A stretch of DNA of 64,000 nt from Lophium mytilinum. Lineage: Eukaryota > Ascomycota > Dothideomycetes > Mytilinidiales > Mytilinidiaceae. Both the position numbers and the translations under genes were made by a program. The stretch covers positions 453,897-517,896 of the forward strand of contig MU004184.1 of assembly GCA_010093605.1 (NCBI GenBank). Direction: 5' to 3'. Under the pieces are notes generated by a model. That model made no database searches. It had not been told where the DNA came from and was given only the letters and a program-made list of their open reading frames with translations. This document shows, in pieces, positions 34,501 to 46,394 of this stretch (position 1 is its first letter; each line of letters starts with the position of its first letter).

Positions 34501-34919
34501 TGGTCTCTAGATGTTAACTCCACCACATCCCACCCCTCCCCGCCGCTCTCCCGCACAGCCATCGTATGGAAGGATGCTTTTTTTTGCTCTGCAAGACACC
34601 TGCCATGATTTTGGCGTCTTGGACTGTTGTACACGCAGTCAACATAAGACACGTCAGCGATGGCTGTCAACTACCACCCTGCTGTAGCGCTGTTCCGCCC
34701 CCGAAATTCCTGTTTCGAGATGAGAGCGCGAAGGAAGAGGGGTTATATACCTGCCCGGGAATTTGAAATGGTAGGAGGTTGGTTGGTCACGGGGGAGGCA
34801 CGTGGGTTTCTGGTGTGTTTCGGGGGGGGCGCGTGGGAGGTCTCCTGACGGTGGTGAAGAGCTGGGGAATAATATCTCGCACCTGGCTTCATCTACAACC
34901 TGGGATATTCTGCATCATG

Positions 34920-36620
34920 TCTAAAGCTCTTACGCCCTGCAGGAGGATTCCAGACGGCGCCGAAGGGGTACTAATACACCGTCTCTAGACCCAACCTCAT
35001 TAAAGTCCTAGGGAGCACGACATTACATGCTAAATCTTTTTACAATATAGGAGGACCCCGAACGGTGCTAAAGAGATATGGAAATGACCTCTGAAAGCTA
35101 GCTTTGGTTACGGTGTAGAAAACTCAGCATTACAAGGGGATTTCTTTCGCTTCATAGGGGTACTCCAGACGGCGCTGAAGAGTCCTGGGCATGACCTCCT
35201 AAATCTATCTTCAGTTACCATCTAACGAATATAGCATTGTACTTAGAGTTCTTCTACTGTATAGGAGGACCCCGAACCGCGCCGAAGAGCTATAAATTTG
35301 ATATCCTTCCTCTAGCTTCGTCTCCGCACCTATAACCGTTACATTGCAAATTACTCTACCAGAGTATATAGAAGTCCTCCAGACCTCGGTAGAACGCTTT
35401 GAATACTATAGTAGTATTACTAACTTAAATTAGAAAGTCCAGTTGTTTACTTTATGCCCGGATGAAGAGTGCAGTAAGAGAGGACTCCAAACGGCGCCGA
35501 AGAGCTGTAAACACCACATCTTTCCGCTAGCTTTCCTTTTACCCTCCTAGGAGTTTTATATCGTGTGGAACTCCAGCAAAGTACATTAGAGTACTCCAGA
35601 CGCTGGCAGAAGGCTGTAAACTCCCGAGTTTCAACCTTAATATAATCTGAAGAGTCTCAGTCTTTACATTGCATCCAAAAATAAATCGCAGGGTAGGAGG
35701 ACTCCAAACACCGGCGAAGAGCTATTGACACTGCATGTTTTCCCCTAGCTTTATAGACACTCCCAGGTTCTCCAAATTCGCATGCCAATCCGCTATAGTA
35801 CACGGAAGTGCTCTAGACGCTGGTAGAAGAGTGTCAACGTCCCAGTTCCGATCCTAGCACAATCTAAAGCGTCGAAATCTCTACATCGTGTTTCATCTTA
35901 AGCTACACTAGAGGGCCACCTCAGACGGTGTCGAAGCGCTACTCAGAAGCTAGAAAATACCGTGTAATACAAGAACCTGTAGTCGCTGTATAAGGTAGTC
36001 TGGTCTAAGATGTCAAGCTCTTAACATCCCATCTTATCTTTTCATGGCGAGCTAGAGGACATCAGCCAGTAGCGAACAACGGGCAGAAAGAGGGAGGTAA
36101 GGTCTTTTCTATAGGGTACTTGCTAGTACGATACGCGGTCTAATTTTAGAGGTTAAGTTCTTGACATCCTGTTCTAACTTCGTAGAGCAGGCCAGAGAAC
36201 TTTAGACGGTAGAGTGAGGCGTGCAGAGCGTAAGATTATACGGTCTAGTCTGTGGAGTTAGTGGTAGTGTATTACGTGGTCTCATTCAAGATGTTAAGCT
36301 CTTGACATCCCGTTTTAATTGTTTAGAGCGAGCTAGAGGACTTCAGACGGTGGGATAGGGCAGGTAAAACGTTAGTATGTCGCGTAGTCCAGTCTCTAAT
36401 ACCTAGTTCTTTACATCCTATTTTATCGTTTTATAGCGTGCTAGAGGACTTCAGACGGTAGCATAGGACGTGCAGAACGCGAATATATGCTATCTATTCT
36501 AAGGAGGTTGGTCCGTCACGTGGCTTGATATCCGATGTCTAATATATGACATCCTATCCTAACTTTCTATAGTATGTCAGGATACTTCAGACGGTATCAA
36601 GACGTACGCAAAACGCCATA
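34920..36620. repeat. degenerate satellite, array 4
   Basis: The core CTCCAGACGGCGCCGAAGAG recurs near 34948, 35053, 35164, 35272, 35381, 35486, 35595, 35703, 35813 and 35921, about every 105-110 bp. From 36060 it becomes GAGGACTTCAGACGGTAGCA with a longer, ~110-145 bp spacing (36200, 36345, 36455, 36590). The later units also contain CTCTTGACATCCCGTTTTA, which is shared with array 6 (TTTTTGACATCCTATCCTCC). No coding frame. Confidence 0.75.
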
Positions 36621-36765
36621 ACACCACATTCTCCAATACCAACTTCCCAATCCAATACATCTCATCCCAATCTCACACAGCCCACTAAGCCACCCCAAAC
36701 ACCATCACCCTCATATCAACACTCCAATTCCACGCATCTACTATCTACACAACCCCAAGAGCCCC

Positions 36766-38868
36766 CTACTCCTCCCCCTCCCACCCCATCCTCTGCCCCA
36801 CACACCCAAAACTACACGCCCTCCTCAAAAACGGGAAAACCCCCGCCGTCACATCCTCAAACTCATCAATCCTATAATACTCCACCCACTCCGCCCTCGG
36901 CACCACAAACCTGCCCCCACACACCGAACACGCCCGCCAAACCTCCCCACCCTCCTTCCTCGCCCGCGCCGCGCCGCCCACCGCACGCTCAATCCCCGGC
37001 GCCAAGCCCGCGACCTCCTCCTCCCCCACCACTTCCAGCGCCTTGCGCAGCGCGAGTTCCAGCAGCGACGGCACGCGGGAGCAGTCTGGCGCGCGGAACT
37101 CCGGCCAGAGCGGCTTTCCAACAGCGCCGACTTTGACGGTATGGACGGTAGCCGGCAGGAACGTGCAATCCAGCGGTAGTAGGCTCGGCGGTGGCGGCGA
37201 GGGCTTCAAATGGCGGCCGTCGGCGTGGAAGAGGGCGGGGGGCGTGGCGGCGATGAAGCGGAAGCGGATGTCCTTCCACGCGTCCAGGGCCTCCGCGGTC
37301 TCGGCGTGATACGAGTCCTGCTGGGCCTTGTGGATGGCGAGGGTCTGTTCTTGGTCTTTGAGCAGCCAGGCGAGGCTTTGAGCGCGATCTGGGTCGGTTT
37401 CTGTGGCCAGAGCGGCGAGGAGGGCTGGGTGAGGCTTCTTGAAGAATTCTTTTTCTAGGGTGTCGAGGAGGTCGAGGTGCGCGTTGTGGGAGAAGTAGGT
37501 GCCTTCGAGGAAGGGGTTGCCGGTGAGAATCAGCTTCATGCGGCTGCCGGTGACGCGGAGGAGGCGGGAGAGCTCCCAGGGGAGGTAACGGAGCTTGTTG
37601 TTGGCGATATTGAGTTCGCGGAGGTTGGCTAGTTTGGCGACTCCGGATGGCAGCTCTGTCAGGTTGTTGCTTCGGAGGCTTAGGACGGTGAGGTGCTCAA
37701 GGTCCCAGAGGCGTGGTGGCAGCACGCTGAGGGAGTTATGGGAGAGGAACAGCTTGATCTTTGGCGTGAAGGGCTCGAAGCAGTCGTCTGAGGGTGGCTT
37801 GTCGTCAAATTTGGGACTTCGAATGACTGTGAATAATGGCTGAAGGTCTTTATCAGACAGAGCTGTACGATCTTGGAACGACCAGTCGAACACGTTCTTG
37901 TTGTCATCGTGGTCGGCGTCGTCGCTGTTCGGCACGTTGCGGAGTGGAGGAGGGAAGTGACCAGGATTTACATAGAGAAACTCTGGTGCAATCGGACGCC
38001 CGCCATGCCTAGGAGGGTACCCTTCGAAGCCCGGGAAGCCAGGTGGAGCACCGAGGGGAGGTCCGTAGTATGCAGGATCATACTCAGGAGAAGATTCGCG
38101 AGACTCGGTCGAAGATCCAATTGACTGATCCATGGCGAGAGAAAAGCGCGACGTGAATGGTCTTGGACGAGTGACAGGCGACGTGTTCGGAAGGTTACGA
38201 GCGGTGACTTGACGTGGACGAGTGACAGGCAAAGAGTTCGAAAGTCGCCTCGAGGTGGATAGACCTGGTCGAGTAACGGGCTCTGTGTTCAGAGGTTGAC
38301 GAGAAACAAACGAACGCGGCCGAGTAACAGGCGAGGCGTGCGAAACAGAACTCGGCGTGAATGGACGTGTCCCAACGACGGGTGAAGTAGGCGTCAGGTG
38401 AAGGGAGTGCGGCAGGTAACCATCGCGCTTCAAAAAAGCTGTAGACTCGCCGTCAACGACACCCTCAAAGTCTTGGCACTCGCCGTCCTGCAGTCCCCCA
38501 AACGACACATCCGCAGAAGACGACGGCTCCGTATCATCACTACCCATCCACACTCCACTATCAAAGTTCCTCTCCAAGCCCTCCGCCCTCGCACTCCTAC
38601 TAGCAGGTCTGCACGATTTCTCGCTCGCCGGCCGCCACCACGGCCCAGCATGCTTCTGTTTCTTGCGCTGGCCCTCATAGTTCTCCAGGCCCGCGGCTTC
38701 GGGCCCGTCGTCGCTGGAGAAAAGCGGAGGGTCGCTTGAGGTGTGCGGGGCCTCGCTGATGTTTGAGTAGCCGCGTTTCTTTATGTGAGGGCGTGAGAAT
38801 TGGGGTTGCAGGGCGGTAGGGTATGCTGGGAGCTGCGGGAGCCCATCGTCCTCGAAGTCCTCTTCCAT
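36766..38868 (-). CDS. leucine-rich-repeat protein with zinc-binding-like C-terminus, 700 aa
   Basis: Single exon. The first ~360 residues are polar and probably disordered, with four 17-residue tandem repeats (PVTRPRxFTSRxLxNTx, residues about 180-246). Residues about 371-437 form three LRRs (IKLFLSHNSLSVLPPRLWDL, LTVLSLRSNNLTELPSG, LRELNIANNKLRYLPWEL), close to the plant/fungal short LRR type. The last 60 residues contain CSVCGGRF and, 30 residues on, CSFGC, which could bind one zinc ion. This order (disordered N-terminus, few LRRs, C-terminal CxxC) occurs in uncharacterised, widely kept fungal proteins. No transmembrane helix or signal peptide. Function unknown; likely a scaffold. Overlapping GC-rich frames on both strands are shadows. 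Confidence 0.8.
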   Translation of the reverse strand: MEEDFEDDGLPQLPAYPTALQPQFSRPHIKKRGYSNISEAPHTSSDPPLFSSDDGPEAAGLENYEGQRKKQKHAGPWWRPASEKSCRPASRSARAEGLERNFDSGVWMGSDDTEPSSSADVSFGGLQDGECQDFEGVVDGESTAFLKRDGYLPHSLHLTPTSPVVGTRPFTPSSVSHASPVTRPRSFVSRQPLNTEPVTRPGLSTSRRLSNSLPVTRPRQVTARNLPNTSPVTRPRPFTSRFSLAMDQSIGSSTESRESSPEYDPAYYGPPLGAPPGFPGFEGYPPRHGGRPIAPEFLYVNPGHFPPPLRNVPNSDDADHDDNKNVFDWSFQDRTALSDKDLQPLFTVIRSPKFDDKPPSDDCFEPFTPKIKLFLSHNSLSVLPPRLWDLEHLTVLSLRSNNLTELPSGVAKLANLRELNIANNKLRYLPWELSRLLRVTGSRMKLILTGNPFLEGTYFSHNAHLDLLDTLEKEFFKKPHPALLAALATETDPDRAQSLAWLLKDQEQTLAIHKAQQDSYHAETAEALDAWKDIRFRFIAATPPALFHADGRHLKPSPPPPSLLPLDCTFLPATVHTVKVGAVGKPLWPEFRAPDCSRVPSLLELALRKALEVVGEEEVAGLAPGIERAVGGAARARKEGGEVWRACSVCGGRFVVPRAEWVEYYRIDEFEDVTAGVFPFLRRACSFGCVGQRMGWEGEE

Positions 38869-39415
38869 TGAGGCGGTGGGGGGAGTGGCAAGGGCTGGGG
38901 GATGATGGTGTTTGGAGGTCGTCGAGGACGCGTCGATGCGCGCAGCGATACGAGGCTGGGGACTCGAAAACGGTGTACTGTCGAAAGGAATACTCCGACT
39001 GGTCGAGATCGCGGGCGCGTTTCAGGGGTATTGCGAGCTACCCCTCAACCACAACACCAGCATCGACACTTTGGTATCAAGACGGGCTGTTTGAAGAACC
39101 CCAGGATTATTATAGCATGTTTTAATTACATACCTTATTCAGAAATTCCATTCCTTTACATCCAGGGTTTCCAAGGTCTGATAGTCTAAACGTGATGCAA
39201 TATCCCCCGGCACAATCACTATGGTATATGCGATATAGTTTATGTCTCAAAGGTACATATATTCTAGAACATGTTTCCAAAGAACCAAGATTAGTGCCTT
39301 AGAAGCAATTCATTTGCACTACTATATTCAGCTATATAGATTACCTCACAGCAGCAAGCTACCTCCAGTACTATCTACTTCTCTAGCCGATTCACACGCC
39401 CATGCCCCGACCACC
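38869..39415. other. intergenic
   Basis: About 550 bases: promoter of the LRR gene and 3' flank of the M16 gene. The open frames near 38900 have no support. Confidence 0.5.
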
Positions 39416-42400
39416 CTACTCCGCGTCCGCCGTCTCCTCATCCGAATCACTACCCTCCGAATCATCATCATCATCCTCCTCGCTCTCTGGCTCCTCCTCC
39501 TCGCCCTCGAGGGGCTCCAGTCCGTACGCGTCCTGGAAAAAGGACAGCGGCTTGACCTGCGGTCTGAAGCCTGCCTCGGCGAAGTTCTTCTCAAGGCCCT
39601 GAATCAGGCATTAGCACACATCTTCTAAACCACAACTGCAATCAGCCACTTACCTCCTCCATAATGCTCGCAGCAGTCACCACCACGTCCGCCTTCCCAG
39701 GCAGGAAGACGGGCAGCACAACCTCCGTCAACACCCTCTTGATCTCCGCCTCGCCCACCTCCCGCACTTTCCGCAACATTTCCTCGCTGTAGCCCTTTCC
39801 GACGCCCTTGATGACGTTGTTTACGAAAGACACGGTCGCAGCGCTGCTCATGGTCGGCTGCTCGTCGACAAACTCGACGACGATGGAGCTGATGGCGCCC
39901 TCCAGCGCATGCTTCTCGAACTCGCGCTTCCCGGAGATGAAATCTTCCACCACGCTGCGGGCCGTAGAGTACGCCTTCCATGCGTCTGGAGAACGGTAGA
40001 CGCGGAAACGAAGCAAGCCGGTGTCTATGCCGCGGGAGAAGCCGGTGCCGTATGCGAGGCCAGTGCCGCGGACCGAAGTCCAGAGGGGACCTTCGACGGC
40101 GTCTAGGTAAGCAGTGGCGACCATGAGGGCGGGGAGGTCGGGGTGGGTGTAGCTGTTCGGGCCCTTGGTGGTGGCGAGAAGGAATGAGGAGTCAATGGTG
40201 GGCATGGGGACGATGAAATTGAGCTGGCCAGGGTTGCGGCCGGCGATGCTGAGGACGTCGGCGCGAGAGTCGATGGGATTAAGCACTGGGATTTCCTGGA
40301 TCGCAGAGACGAAGGGGTTGAAGGATGATGCAGGAGGATAGGGGAGCTTCCTGACATCAGCGACCACGAGTGCGCGCATGTTTGAAGAATTGAGGAGACT
40401 CTTGCGGAGCTCATGCATTTGTACGATGATTAACCTTGGATGGACTTTCAAACCGTATAAGATGCGCTTGAGATAGAGAGCTTTGACGAGAGTGTTTTGA
40501 GCACGGTTGGAGGACTTGGGATCGTAATGGATCATGCTATCAACGGCATAGAGCATATCGTTTCCGCTTCGCTTCTCGTCCGGAATATCTGCCAACATCT
40601 TGGTTATAGTTGTTCTCAGTCTCTCTTCGTCGAAGTGGCCGTGGAGCAGCATCAGCTCGAGCCATTTGATCATCGTTTGATACTTCTGGGGTTCGACGAC
40701 GAACTTTATTCGAAGCAGCTCCGAATTGCCGATATTCGCTCCCGTTTCGATCTGGAAAGACACAGTGTCTTGCTCCAATTCCGTGACAACCTTTTCAAAC
40801 TCAACCGTCTCGCCATCGCGATTGATGGGAGTGCCGAAGAAATTCGCCAGGAACACCGACAGCAGTGGCTTCAATTTTAGTGGCACCTTCTGAGTATTCA
40901 GAACCAGAGAGAAGTGCACAAAGTTGGTCGGAATGTGTTCGAAGTGGATGAAAAAGTTCTGGCTACCGGCATCCTTGTCGATGATACGCTGTATTTCGTT
41001 GACGGGGATATCCAGATTGCTTGCATACCCGGATCGTGCGGTGATAGTCTCGAAGAAGTGGATCGAGTCGGTGCCGGGTATTTCAAATTGCTCCAATACT
41101 TCTTTCGGCATAGGCTTGTCGTTCTCCTCCTTTGCGTGTTCCAGCTTCTTAGCCAGTTCTTTCAGTCCGTCTTCGCCAAGCTTCTCCTGCTGTGCTTTGA
41201 CTCTAGCTTTCTCGTCTACTTTGAGTTTCTTCGAGAGGCTTGCCGATGGCTTGCCGAGGATCGAAATATGGTGAGCATGCGAAAGCCAATGTCCCATGAA
41301 GATGCGCCATTGCTCATCCGTCCATTCTTCAAGGTCTTCGTAGAGCTTCAAGTTCGCCAGCGACGCATAGAGGTCAGACCCGTCGCGATTCCCGAATAGG
41401 TGGTCCTCAATAATGGGATCGGCGAAGACCTCGTTGGAAGATTCTGTGTGAAACATGACTCGTCGCTTGAACCGGTGCAGACAGTCCTTTAAGTAAGGCA
41501 TGTCCAGAGGCTGCGATGACGTGAGCTTCAGAATCTCGAAGAATCTTTTCTCAACCTCTTCAAGCTTCTCGGTGGCCACACTACTCAAAGAAAACCAAAT
41601 GACTGTATCTGGCCGATTGTCGACTTGGGTATAAATACCGCTTGTGGCGTTCTCCTTCTCAACAAGAGTGTTGACCAGGACCGAGACTGTCGAATCGGAC
41701 AAGTATGAAAGCAAGACGTCCATCGCGGCCCCTACCCAGTGTCAGTATTTCCCAACGTCTCTGGAAGGTGAACAACATACCGGATATCATATCAAGGCAA
41801 GGGGGGCCAAAGAATGCTATCATGATCTCGCCCATCGACTCATCGTCCTCAGGAAATTCGACAGTATCGATGATCGTCTCCTGAAGCGCTTGCGGCTGTT
41901 TTGGTTCGACCCAGGGTCTCTTAAATGGGGCATCCGGCGGTGGTATCGCGTCCATGATACTTTCCTCGAAGTCATCGAGTATGTCAATAAGCTGAACGTG
42001 GTCGACCTCGCCGATCAAGACAAGTCTGAGGTTCTTAGGCTGATACATCTCGCGGTGGAAATCGCGAATGCGCTGGGCGGTGAGGACTCGCAGTTGCTCC
42101 ATCATTCCGCCGGTTTCGTAGCGGAAGCCAACACCTTCTGGATATAGGAGGCGACGCGCTCGGAGATCCATGAGTTCGCCTTGGTTGTTCTGCACGCCTT
42201 GCATCTCTGAATAGACAACGCTGTGATGGTATCAGCAACCTGAGATTTATAAAGGAAGTGAGGTCGACTTACCCAGCATCTTGTCCCTCTCCATCAATGT
42301 GATGGACCTCAGTATAGCAGCCCTCGTCAGTCAGTGTTGGGAGAATAACATGATCCAAGTAGACCGGCACTAGTGAACTTTGTCAGCAAATTCGCAACAC

Positions 42401-42783
42401 TGGGGGAATTTCGGTGTCCTACGGATCTGGGCAAAGCCTTCCCAGCCAGCGGTATCCAAGGTGTATGCGGTATGATCAGTGGCTGTCCAAGCGTTGGTGT
42501 TTGAGTAGGACCGAGTTGCGAGTCTATCCAGAACGCCTTTGTAGGGATAGCTCCGAGAACCCATGAAGCAAAGATGCTCTAGGGTATGCGGGGCGCCAGA
42601 GTCATCGTGAATCTCAGTTGCGAGGGCGAAGTAACCTTGGACCTTGGGTCCTTTGCGATCGCAAACAGTCACACGCATACCAGTGCGTTCGGATTCATAC
42701 TGAGTGAACTCGGCGAGGGTGTAATCGGCCTTGAAGTTCTGGATTTTCTTGAAATGGGTCTTCTTCGCCGAAGCTGCAGGCAT
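39416..42783 (-). CDS. M16-family zinc metalloprotease, 1052 aa
   Basis: Five exons: 42423-42783, 42273-42369, 41781-42220, 39654-41731 and 39416-39598 (introns 53, 52, 49 and 55 nt, each GT-AG); 3159 nt. The inverted zinc motif HxxEH is at residues 66-70 (GAPHTLEHLCFMGS), and the downstream acidic helix follows after the second exon. The protein has the length of insulysin/pitrilysin relatives and of the yeast YOL098C-type cytosolic metalloproteases. M16 enzymes are clam-shells of two halves that degrade short peptides. Here the second half lacks HxxEH, as usual. The C-terminal exon ends in a highly acidic tail (EGEEEEPESEEDDDDD..). There is no clear mitochondrial presequence at the start MPAASAKKTHFKKIQNFKAD. 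It is divergent with the ZW10-like gene. Confidence 0.9.
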
Positions 42784-43677
42784 GTTTGCTGGAGTGTCGA
42801 CGACTCGGGCGTCGATGAGAAAGCACAGGACCCAAAGGAGATTCTGGCGGCGAACGGACGATTAGTATGAAGAGCCCACAAGTTTAGAATCCAGGTGCGA
42901 AAACATAGACAGCAAGCATAGTTCCAGCTTGGATCCAAATAATATGCAAGAAGAATGAAGCTGACGCTGGAACACATATGATCTTGGAGGGGAAAGAGGC
43001 AAAATTGAGGCAAGCTGGAAGATGAAGGCAGTAAAAGCGTAACGCAGGCCTTCTTCTTACCAGAGTGACTGCGAGGCGACCAGTAGAAGGAGCGGCTGAG
43101 ATATCTATGGAAGAGGGAGCAGCCGAGACGGGGGTCACTGGATAGGTTAGCCAGAGTCGGGTAAGGCTGGGTAGGTATCGCTGCGGGTGGATTATTCTCT
43201 CCCCAACAGCAGTGCACGATTTGAGAAAAGAAAGGCTAGACATACACTGTGTTCTGAAACCCTAGACTCGCCGCCGCTCTGATTCGTGAATTCGTGGTGC
43301 AGAGGAAGATTTGGCGGCCTGGTGCAGATGACGCCGCGGGGAAGTGCGTGGTGGAGCTGCCCTGTTCCGCCTATGCTGCAGGCAGAACTATCCCCCTTTC
43401 AGAATTCTGTACAACACCACAATACTGCATATGCGCACCGTAACACGTGTGGCTTTCCAGTACACAATACTAGAGCCTTCATCGCGAGTCTGTTGATTCT
43501 GGTTCACCTCGACAGTACAGTATTTCTCTACTGTGACGTGTCGTGGGCCAATGATTGAATGTGTGGCAGAAGGTGCAGTCTAGCGTCACTGCCATACCCA
43601 TGACACGGCAGCATCGCCAACTTTCCAACAACGCGTGAACTCACCTCTAATGACTATCTACACCACCAACAATCGTT
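42784..43677. other. divergent promoter region
   Basis: 894 bases between the starts of the M16 and ZW10-like genes. Minus-strand open frames here lie upstream of the M16 start and look like chance. Confidence 0.5.
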
Positions 43678-46394
43678 ATGCCTTCTCAAATCTCCGACGA
43701 GGCCCTCGGGAGCGTCATCCTTCACTCTGTGACCTACAGCTCCTACCCCGAATCTGAAGATGTGGCCTCAGCAGAGCTCCCGCCCTCCGCGCTTCCCCAT
43801 CTTCAAAAAGTGCTTGAGGAAGCCAGAGAGGATGTAAAGGTGCAGACATACCCTCATCCAGCCCCTAGTACTGAACAAAGACTCACTGATTGGATCAGAA
43901 AGACATCCGCGTCGTCAGTCGTGAAGCCGCCCCAGACATCGACGGATGGATTGCCCAAGCCAAGCTGCTGCAAGCCGACATACAGCGCTCCAAGGCAACC
44001 GCCCGCGCTATTGTACAAGCCGCTGAGGAGGGCAAGAAAGAGGCTGCAAAGGCTCATGATGCTGGAGCCAAAGTGGTGCTGCTGGAGAGCGAGCTGGTGT
44101 TCAACGAGACGCTGGTCAATATCGTCGAGCAGATGAAGCACATTTCGGCCCAGTTAGAAGCTGCACAGGACGATGCTGTGCAAAGCCGGGTCTCACAGGC
44201 ATTGGATAAACTTAGGGGGATAGAAGAGATCATGAAGGGGCTTGGAAGTTTTTCGGATACCAGAGTTGTTGGATTGCTGCAGAGCAAAGCGACTATTCTA
44301 CGGAGAGCAATTACGGAGAACGCTACCGAGTGTTGGAACGCACTGCTGGTTGCTGATCCGAGTGCCAGGAAGATTACAATCAAGGACAAAATTCAGCGTG
44401 CGTGATCTTCCTACCATTGTTCGATTTTAGCTAATTTCTGGGCAGGAGAGACTCTCATAAGCATCGACATGGTCGTCGAAGTACTCAAGAAACTCCGGCT
44501 CTTCGACACTGCTGTTGGCAGACTCGCCATGGCCTTTGAAAGCATCATCATATCTCCTCGCTTGTCCATTACCAGAGATCCGGGGGTTCTACAAATCGTG
44601 ATCGACGAGGATGACATCCAAGCCAAGGGACTGATCAAGTCAATGAGCGTGCACTCAGCACTGGAAGACATCCAACGTGTCGCCGAGTACCTCAGCACCC
44701 GATTACCCGCCTCCATAGCAGTCCCTCTGTCCGCAAAGCTAGTACCAGTATTCGCGACTAAACTTATCAACAATTGGCTGGTACCTGCCATTCCTCTACA
44801 CCTGAAGGACATACCAGCTTTCCAAGAAACCCTCTCCCTTGTACTCGGACTGGCAGAGTATCTTGATGAGTTGACATGGTCCGGCCAATCCCAGCTTGTA
44901 GAATGGGTTGACCGTTCCGCCGAACTGTGGCTCACGAAACGTAAAGAGGCGACGATTGCCGGAATCCGGCGTGTCTGTTTCAAAGGCGTCCATACGACAC
45001 ACACCGTGGAGCGGGTTGAGACTCAGGTAGTGTCGAAGTCTGACAGCATCATCAAGGGCAGCGAAGCGCAAGATGACGATTGGGGAGCAGAGTGGGGCGA
45101 CGAGGACACCGCCACAGAAGAATCCAAGACGGCTGAACCTGTCGAGGAGGAAGATGTGAGTGCGTGGGGTGTTGACGATGATACCGAGGAGGAGCCTCCC
45201 AAGACAGAACCCAAAGAAGCAGCTGAAGCTGGAGAAGACGAAGCCGACGCCTGGGGATGGGACGATGAAGTCACCCAAGCTGCACACACTGATTCCAGCC
45301 CAAAGCTGACGAAATCGACCAAGGTCAACGGCGCATCGCAACCGCAGCAACCTGTCTCACGAGAAATCACCCTTAAGGAGACCTATGTCGTGACCTCGAT
45401 TCCGGATGCGATTCTCGAAATCATCAACCAGGTCTTGTCTGACGTAGATGCTCTTGCCAGACCACCGTAAGGTCCCCTTGTCTTCTCACAATACAATGCT
45501 AACAATCCTAGCCTCTCCAGTACCGCCATTGCCCCTGCAGGGCCAGGCCTTTACGCCATGCCCTCCCTCGCGCTCGCCATGTACCGTGCGACCGCATCAA
45601 CCCACTACCAGTCCTTAGCAGCTGGCAACATGCTCATCTACAACGACTGCAGGCGTCTCTCCTCCCAACTCTCCAACCTCCTCACCTCCCTCCCCTCTTC
45701 CCCAAATCCAATAGGACCCAGCACTCCACCTCACCTCCATCCAACCTTACTCGCCCCGCTCCGCCTAAGTATCGAAAGCTCCATAAAGAAAACCGACTCC
45801 CTCGCCCACCGCGCCTACGGCCGCGAAATGGACGCACAACGCACCATCCTGCGCGACCTCCTCGACGGCGCACAAGGCTTCGGCAGCTGTACTATCGCCC
45901 CCTTCGCAAGTGAATGCGCCAACGCCATCACCATGACCGTCGACCGCATCCGAGAAGTCGCTGCTATCTGGAAAGTCGTGCTCAGCCGCAGCGTCCGCCT
46001 GCAATCCCTCGGCAGCCTCCTCTCGACCGCCATCACGAAAGTCATCACCGAGATCGAGGAACTGCCCGATATACCGGAGGAAGAGTCGCGGAAGCTGCGC
46101 GGGTTCTGCGTGCAGCTGGGTGAGCTCTCGAGCTTGTTTATTGCGGATGACGAGGGGGCTGGTGGGCAGGGGGATGGTCAGCAGAGAGATTTGACGTCTA
46201 TTTACACGCCTAATTGGTTCAAGTTTCAGTATCTTGCTGAGATTTTGGATGCGTCGCTTGCGGATATTAAGTACTTTTGGCAGGAGGGCGAGTTGAGGTT
46301 GGAGATGGAAAAGGAAGAGGTTGTGGATCTTATCAAGGCGCTTTTTGCGGACTCGGAGCATCGGAGGAGAGCGATTCAGGATATCAGGCGGTAG
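43678..46394 (+). CDS. ZW10/Dsl1-like tethering or kinetochore protein, 852 aa
   Basis: Four exons: 43678-43833, 43899-44397, 44446-45466 and 45512-46394 (introns 65, 48 and 45 nt, with CTGAT, AGCTAAT and TGCTAAC branch sites); 2559 nt. The first donor could also be six... bases on a later in-frame GT (after GTAAAG), adding two residues. The N-terminal half is helical coiled coil (SREAAPDIDGWIAQAKLLQA). The centre ISIDMVVEVLKKLRLFDTA leads into a conserved ZW10-type region. An acidic, disordered stretch with repeated WGxDD motifs (DDDWGAEWGDED, AWGVDDDTEEE, AWGWDDEV) follows, then a C-terminal helical domain ending EEVVDLIKALFADSEHRRRA. In fungi ZW10 relatives tether Golgi-to-ER vesicles in the Dsl1/NRZ complex. 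A kinetochore role is known in animals; the trafficking role is more likely here. Confidence 0.8.
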
